64,000 nucleotides of DNA from Burkholderiales bacterium. GTDB taxonomy: Bacteria; Pseudomonadota; Gammaproteobacteria; Burkholderiales; Burkholderiaceae_C. The position numbers were made by a program, and so were the translations under genes. How positions within the stretch are numbered: the first letter of the stretch is position 1; each line of letters opens with the position of its first letter. Location: NCBI GenBank assembly GCA_016223165.1, contig JACRPO010000009.1, forward strand, positions 806,001-870,000, written 5' to 3'. The notes under the pieces are model-generated. The model was not told the origin of the DNA. It saw nothing but the letters and a program-made list of their open reading frames with translations, and ran no database searches. Shown piece after piece: positions 58,476 through 64,000 of the stretch.

Positions 58476-58730
58476 ATGGCCGACCTGAAGGCGATGTTCG
58501 AGAAGGCCGTTGCCGAGAGCAAGCAACTGCCGGAGAAGCCCGACAACATGACGCTCCTGAAGATCTACGCCCTGTACAAGCAGGCGACCGCCGGTGATGT
58601 CGAGGGCAAGCGGCCGGGCTTCACCGACATGGTGGGCCGCGCCAAGTTCGACGCCTGGGCCGAGCTGAAGGGCAAGGCGGGCCCCGCGGCGATGCAGGAA
58701 TACGTCGACCTCATCGAGAGCCTGAAGTAG
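58476..58730 (+). CDS. Acyl-CoA-binding protein
   Basis: An 84-residue four-helix ACBP. LKIYALYKQATAGDVEGKRP and AKFDAWAELKG contain the Tyr, Lys and Trp residues that hold acyl-CoA. It buffers and carries long-chain acyl-CoA in the cytosol, presumably for the WS/DGAT enzyme across the divergent promoter. GGAGAG precedes ATG 58476. Its 3' end overlaps the convergent TetR gene by 20 bases. Confidence 0.93.
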   Translation: MADLKAMFEKAVAESKQLPEKPDNMTLLKIYALYKQATAGDVEGKRPGFTDMVGRAKFDAWAELKGKAGPAAMQEYVDLIESLK

Positions 58731-59514
58731 GCGCCGGCGGCGCCGGCAGCAGCCCGCGCAGCTGCCGGTCGAGCAGCGGCGAAAGGACCTCGCGCAGCAG
58801 CACCTCGCGCGCCTCTCTCGCCTCCCGCGCCTCGCGCGCTGAACGCCCGGTGGCTGCACCGGCGCCGCCCGCTCCTGCGGCCGCCATCGCCCCCTGCGCG
58901 ATGCGGTCGAACTGACCGGCGAGCACGAGGTGCGCGAAGCCATGCACCACCGACCAGGTGGCGAGCAGCGCCTGCCAATGCGCCGGCTGCAGCGGCGCAC
59001 CGGGCGCGACGCCAAGCAACTCGCGCACCCCTTCCTCGAGCACCATGAACGCGGCGTGCCCGCTGCGCTCGAGTGACTCGTCCTTGCGCACGCCCCCGGC
59101 GCCGGCGCGGAACATGAGCCCGAAGCGGCCCGGATAGCGCAGCGCGAACTCGACATATCCGAGCCCCTGCTCGCGCAGCCGCGCCACCGGGTCGCTGCCG
59201 CCGCGCTCGTTGCCGGCACGCAGCGCCGCGGCAAGGCCATCGAAGGCGAGCGTGGCCACTGCCGTGAGCAGGCCTTCGGCATCGCCGAAGTGATGCGCCG
59301 GCGCCGCCGGCGACACCCCCGAGCGGCGCGCCACCTCGCGCAAGGAGAAGCCTTCGCTGCCACGCTCGGCCAGCAGCGCCTCGGTGGCGTCGATCAATGC
59401 CTCGCGCAGCGCGCCGTGGTGATAGGCATCGCGGCGCGGCGCCGATTGCTTGCGCGGCGCCTGCCGGCCGGTCTTCCTCGCCGGGGCTTTGGATGCTTTC
59501 AAGGGGGCAGCCAT
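58711..59514 (-). CDS. TetR-family transcriptional regulator
   Basis: A 267-residue repressor. The DNA-binding part is LIDATEALLAERGSEGFSLREVARRSGVSPAAPAHHFGDAEGLL-type sequence (about residues 40-85; helix-turn-helix with HHFGD). The C-terminal half resembles TetR_C ligand domains with a WHG-type motif and ends in a repeat of Ala-Arg-Glu. The Lys/Arg-rich N-terminal 30 residues are unusual. It is divergent from the ABA4-like gene; palindromes in the gap are candidate operators. Confidence 0.9.
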   Translation of the reverse strand: MAAPLKASKAPARKTGRQAPRKQSAPRRDAYHHGALREALIDATEALLAERGSEGFSLREVARRSGVSPAAPAHHFGDAEGLLTAVATLAFDGLAAALRAGNERGGSDPVARLREQGLGYVEFALRYPGRFGLMFRAGAGGVRKDESLERSGHAAFMVLEEGVRELLGVAPGAPLQPAHWQALLATWSVVHGFAHLVLAGQFDRIAQGAMAAAGAGGAGAATGRSAREAREAREAREVLLREVLSPLLDRQLRGLLPAPPAPTSGSR

Positions 59515-59562
59515 GTTCGAACGGTAGTCCGGTGTCGGAAGGGGGCATTCAGCCGCTGGGAC

Positions 59563-59607
59563 TTGACATCGTTCAGATTATCCCCGAGCATATCTGAACA
59601 GTGTTCA
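59563..59607. promoter_or_regulatory. Candidate TetR operators in the TetR/ABA4-like gap
   Basis: TGAACAGTGTTCA (59595-59607) is a perfect 13-base palindrome, and GTTCAGAT (59571-59578) with ATCTGAAC (59592-59599) is a second perfect inverted repeat sharing the GTTCA half-site. A TTGACA hexamer (59563-59568) lies just before, so a repressor bound here would cover the promoter of the plus-strand gene. Inferred from symmetry and position. Confidence 0.6.
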
Positions 59608-59634
59608 CTTGGACGCCGCACCGAGGACCCCGCC

Positions 59635-60114
59635 ATGATCGACTCGACCGTCCCCTCCTTCCTCTCGCCCGAAGCCTTGTTCCGGGCCGGCAGCAGCCTC
59701 GCCCTGCTCGGCTGGATCGCGCTGGCGCTCGCGCCGGCCGGTGCGCGCTGGGCGCCGCTGGCGCGCCGCTTCGCCGGCCGCTGGGTGCCGCTCGTGCTGG
59801 CCGTGGCCTACGTCGCGCTCTTCGCGCGCCACGGCATGGGCGACGGCGGCTACGGCTCGCTGGCCGAAGTGCAGCGCCTGTTCGCGGTGCCGGGCCTGCT
59901 CACCGCGGGCTGGCTGCACTACCTCGCCTTCGACCTCTTCGTCGGCGCCTGGATCAGCGAACGCGCCGCCGCGCTCGGCCTGCCGCATTGGGCGGTGCTG
60001 CCGCTGCTGGCGCTGACCTTCCTGTTCGGCCCCGCCGGCCTGCTCGCCTGGGCGTTGCTGCGCGGCGTGCAGGCGTTCCGGGCGCGTCGCCGACCGGCCG
60101 CCGTGCACGCCTGA
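59635..60114 (+). CDS. ABA4-like/DUF4281 membrane protein
   Basis: A 159-residue protein with four hydrophobic helices. FAVPGLLTAGWLHYLAFDLFVGAWISE and FGPAGLLAWALLRG are the conserved parts of the ABA4-like family (DUF4281), named for a plant carotenoid gene but common in bacteria with unknown role. It is preceded by the candidate TetR operators and followed by another membrane protein 138 bases later, probably in the same regulon. Confidence 0.82.
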   Translation: MIDSTVPSFLSPEALFRAGSSLALLGWIALALAPAGARWAPLARRFAGRWVPLVLAVAYVALFARHGMGDGGYGSLAEVQRLFAVPGLLTAGWLHYLAFDLFVGAWISERAAALGLPHWAVLPLLALTFLFGPAGLLAWALLRGVQAFRARRRPAAVHA

Positions 60115-60150
60115 GCGGCGCCTGGCTTCGCTGCGACGTCTTCGCCGCCC

Positions 60151-60200
60151 CTGCGCTCCCCTGTTCTCCCCTGTTCTCCCCCGCGCTCCCCTTCGCTCCC
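60151..60200. repeat. 10-bp tandem repeat (CTGTTCTCCC)
   Basis: Five 10-base units (CTGCGCTCCC, two exact CTGTTCTCCC, CCGCGCTCCC, CTTCGCTCCC) lie between the two membrane-protein genes, about 50 bases before the second start. The unit is nearly that of the array at 45709-45757. Confidence 0.75.
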
Positions 60201-60252
60201 TTCGCTTTCGCACTTCGCGCTTCCTCACCACCCTCTCGCAAGGACCCGCGCC

Positions 60253-61083
60253 ATGAACACCCTCGCCCTCGCCACGCCGGACCGGCACACGCGCCTGACG
60301 CGGCCGCTGCGCCACGTCACCTCCGAATTGCTCGCCCGCGAGCGCCGCCTCACCCTCTTCGCGGCGCTGCTGCTGGCGCTGGCCGTGCCGATGGCCGTCG
60401 CCGCCGGCCTCGACGAGCGTCTGCTGCGCGGCGCCAACGTCTGGATCAAGCCGATCAAGTTCGCGCTGTCGATCGCGCTGCTGGCGCTGACGACGGCGTG
60501 GTTCGTCGGCCACCTGCGGCCCGAACGCCGGCGCAGCCGCGCGATGGGTCGCATCGTCTGGCTGCTCATCGTCGCCGGCAGCTTCGAGCTCGGCTACATC
60601 GGCTTGCAGGCGGCACTCGGCCAAGGCTCGCACTACAACGTCGGCGATCCGCTGCACGCCATCATGTATCCGCTGATGGGCCTCGGCGCGCTCGGCCTCA
60701 CCGCGACACAGCCGCTGCTCGCGTGGCAGTTGCGCACGCACGCCGACCCGTCGCGCCCGAGCGCCTACCGGCTGGCCGTGCGGCTCGGCCTCGGCCTCAC
60801 CTTCGTCTTCGGCGCCGGCGTCGGCATGCTGCTGTCGGGCCTGCAACCGCCCGATGCCGGCGCGGCGTCGCTGCCGGTGTTCGGCTGGTCGCTGCAAGGC
60901 GGCGACCTGCGGCCGGCGCACTTCATCGGCATCCACGCCGGGCAGCTGCTGCCGCTGGCCGGCTGGTGGTTCGCCGCGCGCGCCGGCACGGCGCCGGCCA
61001 CTCGCCGCGTGTGGTGGGTCACCACCGCGTACTCGGCGTTGTTCGCCGCCGCCGTGGCCTTCGGCCTCGTCGGCCGCTTCTGA
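60253..61083 (+). CDS. Uncharacterised multi-pass membrane protein
   Basis: A 276-residue protein with seven or so hydrophobic segments (for example TLFAALLLALAVPMAVAAGL, FALSIALLALTTAWFVGHL, GRIVWLLIVAGSFELGYIGL). NVWIKPIKFALS and HYNVGDPLHAIMYPLMG look conserved and contain polar residues in the membrane. No family name is recalled. It lies after the ABA4-like gene. Confidence 0.75.
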   Translation: MNTLALATPDRHTRLTRPLRHVTSELLARERRLTLFAALLLALAVPMAVAAGLDERLLRGANVWIKPIKFALSIALLALTTAWFVGHLRPERRRSRAMGRIVWLLIVAGSFELGYIGLQAALGQGSHYNVGDPLHAIMYPLMGLGALGLTATQPLLAWQLRTHADPSRPSAYRLAVRLGLGLTFVFGAGVGMLLSGLQPPDAGAASLPVFGWSLQGGDLRPAHFIGIHAGQLLPLAGWWFAARAGTAPATRRVWWVTTAYSALFAAAVAFGLVGRF

Positions 61084-61113
61084 AGCGGCACCGACGGCCC
61101 ACTCGGCTGGCAC

Positions 61114-61387
61114 CTAGGAGTGTGGGCGGCAGAAATCCAGGCTCGCGCCGGGGCGAGTCAGGGTGCCGGGCAAGGCGCACGCGAGGCGTGTGGCGGGCCC
61201 ACACAACGAGCGTGCAACACCGCCCGGCGCCCTGAATCGCCCCGGCCCTTCGGGTTGGAGGCGCATGGGGGCGCATGCGGCGTTGCGCCGCTTGCCCGGG
61301 CGGCCAGCCCGGGCTGCGCGGCGCGCCTTGCCTGCGCCCCCATGCGGCTCCAACGCGGGCCTGGATTTCTGCCGCCCACACTCCTAG
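61114..61387. mobile_element. MITE-like element with perfect 29-bp terminal inverted repeats
   Basis: The left end (61114-61142, beginning CTAGGAGTGTGGGCGG) and the right end (61359-61387, ending CCGCCCACACTCCTAG) are exact inverted copies. Total length is 274 bases with no protein gene. Inside, GTTGGAG-C/G-CGCATGGGGGCGCA arms form a second inverted repeat, and GCCCGGGC/GCCCGGGC sequences a central hairpin. Both ends carry CTAG, perhaps a target-site duplication or part of the repeat. The right end supplies the TAG stop of the adjacent binding protein. It is probably mobilised by a transposase in trans (inference). Confidence 0.85.
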
Positions 61388-62511
61388 CGCACGAAGCGCC
61401 CTTCGTGACTCACCTGCACCAGTTCGATGAAGCGCGAGCCCGTGGCGTCGCCGCTGGTGAAGTCGAGCGGCATGCCGGCCAGGCGCAGCTTGAGTGCACG
61501 CAGCGTGGCGTGCATGCGCGCGCGCGTGAGCTCGCGCCCGCAGCGGTTGAGCGCCTCCAGCAGCACGCGCCCGTTGAGGTAGCCCTCGAAGCTGTAGTAG
61601 CCCACCGGCACCTTGGCCGCCTCGGCGAGCTGTCGGTACTGCGCCACGAGCGGCTCCGCCTGGCCCCAGGGGTAGGGCACGACCTGCGAGATCGCGAGGC
61701 CGCGCGTGCGCGGGCCGGCGATCTTGAACACCACCTCGCCGGCGACGATGGACATGCCGTAGAACTGCGGCTGCCAGCCGATCGCCCAGCAGGCCTTCAT
61801 CAGTTCGCCCGGCAGCGCGCCGCCCAAGTACATCAGCACCGCCTGCGGCGCAGCCGCCGCCAGAGCGCGCGCCGCGTCGGCGGCATTGCCGGCGTCGCCC
61901 TTGACCGAAGCCACCGCCGCCGGCGTGAGCCTGTGCAGCGCCAGCGCCGCGGCGATGAGCGCGTGCGCCTCCTGACCGCCCGGGTTGTCGAGCACGGCCA
62001 CGCCGATGCGGGTGATGCCGATCGTCACCAGGTGCTCGACCAGCGCCTGCGCCTCGCGGCCCGAGGTGGCGCGCACGAAGTAGGCCGCACCCTTGACCTT
62101 GGCGCGCGCCGAATCGGCGACCGCGTAGCCGCCCAGCGCCGGCGCGCCGCTGCCGAGCAGCAGATCGGCCGTCGCCGCCGTCGTCGCCGAGCCGACGCAG
62201 CCGAAGAAGCCGAACACGCTCTCCTGCTCCAGCAGCCGGCGCATGTTGGCCACCGCCTTGGGCGGCTGGAGCTCGTCGTCCAGCGAGACGATGCGCACGC
62301 GCCGCCCGTGCACGCCGCCGGCCCGCGCCGTCTCGCCGAAGGCGAGTTGCGCCCCGGCCAGCATGACGTTGATCTGCGCGCCCAGCGGCCCGCTGAGGAT
62401 GCCGGTCTGCCCGAAGACCACCTCTTCGTTGCCGACGCCGGGTTCGGCGGCCCGCGCCGCGCGCACGAACGGCGCACCGGCGGCCCAGGTCACCAGATGT
62501 CTGCGCTTCAT
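61384..62511 (-). CDS. Branched-chain-amino-acid-type ABC substrate-binding protein
   Basis: A 375-residue periplasmic receptor (Peripla_BP_6). Signal sequence MKRRHLVTWAAGAPFVRAARA is followed by EEVVFGQTGILSGPLGAQ and GVHGRRVRIVSLDDELQP. It ends in IELVQVSHEGRFVR, and the TAG stop lies inside the right terminal repeat of the MITE-like element. GGAGGAGAC precedes ATG 62511. No permease or ATPase gene is nearby, as for the receptor at 34910, to which it is clearly related. Confidence 0.9.
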   Translation of the reverse strand: MKRRHLVTWAAGAPFVRAARAAEPGVGNEEVVFGQTGILSGPLGAQINVMLAGAQLAFGETARAGGVHGRRVRIVSLDDELQPPKAVANMRRLLEQESVFGFFGCVGSATTAATADLLLGSGAPALGGYAVADSARAKVKGAAYFVRATSGREAQALVEHLVTIGITRIGVAVLDNPGGQEAHALIAAALALHRLTPAAVASVKGDAGNAADAARALAAAAPQAVLMYLGGALPGELMKACWAIGWQPQFYGMSIVAGEVVFKIAGPRTRGLAISQVVPYPWGQAEPLVAQYRQLAEAAKVPVGYYSFEGYLNGRVLLEALNRCGRELTRARMHATLRALKLRLAGMPLDFTSGDATGSRFIELVQVSHEGRFVR

Positions 62512-62595
62512 CGCTCCGTCTCCTCCAAGCCTCTCTGGGCCCCATCGCGCTGCCTGACCGATGCGGGCCGCGGCCGGCAACGCCGCCCGCGCGCT

Positions 62596-62979
62596 TCAGC
62601 GCTTCTTGGCCGCAGCCGTCTTCGTCGCCGCCTTGGCCGCCGTCCTGGCCGTCGTCTTGGCCATCGCCTTCTTTCCCGCGCCGCCGCCACCCTTGGCCAG
62701 CAGGTCGTCGAGCGTCTTCTCGATCTCGTTCTCGATCGTCTTCGAGAAGGCGCCGAGCAGGAAGCCCAGCTTCGCGTCGAGATCGAAGTGGTCGGCGGCC
62801 ACGACGAGGCGGCCGTTGACGCCGCTGCGCGTGAACTCGACGGTGTCGGAATATTCGCCCTCGACCACCGTGCACTCCATGTCGAACTTCTTCTCGGCCT
62901 CCTCGGCCCACTTCCAGGCGATCTGGCGCGCCTTCTCGAGGCCGAGGTCGTGTTCGCGATGGATGCGCAGGTCTGCCAT
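62596..62979 (-). CDS. Polyhydroxyalkanoic acid system family protein
   Basis: A 127-residue protein. LRIHREHDLGLEKARQIAWK and YSDTVEFTRSGVNGRLVV with DLDAKLGFLLGAF identify the PHA_gran_rgn (polyhydroxyalkanoic acid system) family, implicated in granule or polymer metabolism. The C-terminal ~30 residues (AKTTARTAAKAATKTAAAKK) are a Lys/Ala tail like that of PhaF or histone H1-like proteins and may bind DNA (inference). Confidence 0.9.
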   Translation of the reverse strand: MADLRIHREHDLGLEKARQIAWKWAEEAEKKFDMECTVVEGEYSDTVEFTRSGVNGRLVVAADHFDLDAKLGFLLGAFSKTIENEIEKTLDDLLAKGGGGAGKKAMAKTTARTAAKAATKTAAAKKR

Positions 62980-63012
62980 GGTGCAAGCCTAGCAGGTCGT
63001 GCAGCGGCGGCC

Positions 63013-64000
63013 TCAGCGCGCCGCGGCTTCCAGCGCCGCGCGTCGCTCGGCCTTCGGCAGCGCCGCCAGGCGGCGCACCTCGGCATAAAAGCGCTCGAAG
63101 TCGCGCCCCTGCTGGTCGAACAGGCGCTCGAACTGCGGCACGAGTTCGTTGTAGGCCGCCTGCACGCCGAGCGAGGCGTTGTTGGCGCGCGCCACCCAGC
63201 CGTCGTAGCCGGCAAAGCCGCCCCAGCGCGCCGCCTTCATCTGCTCGTACTCGGCGCGCATGGCGGCCAGCAGCCCGGCCTTGCGCTCGCGCTTCTCGGC
63301 CTCGGTGATGGCGCTCGCGTACAGCGTCGCAAGGCTCTCGCGCGTGCGCTGCGTCAGGGCGCGGAAGTCGGCGCGGCGCTGCGCCGCGTCGGCATCGGCC
63401 TGGCGCGCCTCGGCGCTGGCGTGCTTGTCGAGCCAGCGCCGGCCGCCGATGCGCTCCACGGCCACCGCGAAGCTCTCGTTGAAGGCGGTGTCGTCGTCGG
63501 CGTAGGCGACCTGGTGCGAGAGCTCGTGGAACACGAGCTTGGCGAGCTCGCCCTCGCCCCAGAAGATGAAGGTGTTGAGCAGCGGGTCGCCGCCCATCCA
63601 GTTGGTGCGCCCGAGCGTGCTGTACGCAGGCACGCCGTAGACGTTGACGTCCAGCCCCTGCGCGCGCAGCTCGGCGCCGAGCGCCTCGGCGCCAGCGCGG
63701 TCGAAGTAGCCGCGGTAGCCGACGCAGCCCACGACCGGGAAGCACCAGGTCTTCAGCGTCAGCGAGAGCTCCGGCGCGGCCACCACGTTCCACACCACGG
63801 CGCTGCGGCCGAGGTCGGCATAACGCCGGTAGCTGGCGTTGTCGGGCAGCTTCAGCTCCTGCACCGCGAACTCGCGCATGCGCTGCGCCAGCTGCAGCCG
63901 CTCGCGCAGGCGCGGCTCGGTGCCCTCGGCGCCGATCCAGCCCGGCAGCGAGCGCGCCTTGGTGACGATCTCCAGGTGCCCGCCCACCGCCTGCGCGTAG
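63013..64000 (-). CDS. Putative aminopeptidase (DUF2265), 5' end outside the window
   Basis: The visible 329 codons form most of a zinc aminopeptidase-like protein: YAQAVGGHLEIVTKARSLPG at the right edge is the usual sequence just after the lipoprotein signal, VFHELSHQVAYADDDTAFNESFA has an HExxH with a downstream Glu, and AYNELVPQFERLFDQQGRD is near the end. The frame stays open to base 64000, so the start and signal peptide lie beyond it. By family it is a membrane-anchored periplasmic peptidase. Confidence 0.88.
   Translation of the reverse strand, partial: YAQAVGGHLEIVTKARSLPGWIGAEGTEPRLRERLQLAQRMREFAVQELKLPDNASYRRYADLGRSAVVWNVVAAPELSLTLKTWCFPVVGCVGYRGYFDRAGAEALGAELRAQGLDVNVYGVPAYSTLGRTNWMGGDPLLNTFIFWGEGELAKLVFHELSHQVAYADDDTAFNESFAVAVERIGGRRWLDKHASAEARQADADAAQRRADFRALTQRTRESLATLYASAITEAEKRERKAGLLAAMRAEYEQMKAARWGGFAGYDGWVARANNASLGVQAAYNELVPQFERLFDQQGRDFERFYAEVRRLAALPKAERRAALEAAAR

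Noticed and set aside
59635..60114. Carotenoid (neoxanthin) role for the ABA4-like protein
   Set aside because: No carotenoid genes are nearby and the family is widespread in non-pigmented bacteria.
61163..61387. ORFs inside the MITE-like element ending in DFCRPHS
   Set aside because: The shared ending is produced by the inverted terminal repeats; no transposase motif is present.
1..64000. tRNA, rRNA or riboswitch genes
   Set aside because: I saw no cloverleaf with a TTCGA-type arm, no rRNA-like sequence and no recognised aptamer core; a covariance-model scan would settle it.

Overview
The window is a GC-rich chromosomal segment of a beta-proteobacterium, most likely a Burkholderiales member of the Comamonadaceae/Rubrivivax-Leptothrix type. 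That assignment is inferred from very strong G/C bias at third codon positions, two Bug-type (tripartite tricarboxylate) binding proteins without a permease beside them, a classical Gram-negative porin, a polyhydroxyalkanoate system protein and Burkholderiales-style IorA/IorB genes. No rRNA, tRNA, CRISPR, phage or complete IS element was seen.

Layout. 1-4757: catabolic locus on the minus strand (MaoC/FAS1-like dehydratase fragment, porin, and a PrpF-like isomerase that runs in frame without a stop into a Bug binding protein) with a divergent LysR regulator. 4762-12086: a formyltransferase-ACT-ACT fusion and an IlvD/Edd dehydratase on minus, divergent from a TAXI-TRAP transporter plus DapA-family lyase, which looks like uptake and dehydration of an acid substrate. 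12160-22711: metalloprotease lipoprotein, SARP/BTAD regulator, Gfo/Idh/MocA oxidoreductase, cupin, YaeQ, GST, DUF2277 and DUF2167. 22788-33325: many small secreted or membrane proteins, an M81 (MlrC) hydrolase, a transglutaminase-like protein with an esterase lipoprotein, LysE and GFA proteins. 33280-43470: amide/peptide catabolism (second M81 protein, orphan ABC binding protein, three amidase-signature enzymes) with a GGDEF-EAL protein between. 43537-49310: SDR, RhtB exporter, VOC, metallo-beta-lactamase, hydrolase, DUF1801, DUF3224 and nucleotide-sugar-epimerase-like genes. 49375-55272: iorB-Bug-iorA with a divergent LysR. 55314-61083: lipid-related genes (SRPBCC, DapA-family lyase, WS/DGAT acyltransferase, acyl-CoA-binding protein, TetR) and two membrane proteins. 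61114-64000: a MITE-like element, ABC binding protein, PHA-system protein and a DUF2265 aminopeptidase cut by the window end.

The common theme is scavenging of organic acids, amides and peptides: five periplasmic binding proteins (two Bug, one TAXI, two ABC type) sit next to enzymes that could process their ligands, and only the TAXI one has a permease gene in the window.

The most unusual features are (i) a 274-bp element with perfect 29-bp terminal inverted repeats whose right end supplies the stop codon of a binding protein, (ii) a 161-bp near-perfect palindrome directly after a stop codon, (iii) repeated 9-, 10- and 12-bp minisatellites in promoters, at a stop codon and inside the first codons of several genes, (iv) the stop-less PrpF-Bug junction, and (v) a PurU-like enzyme with inverted domain order.
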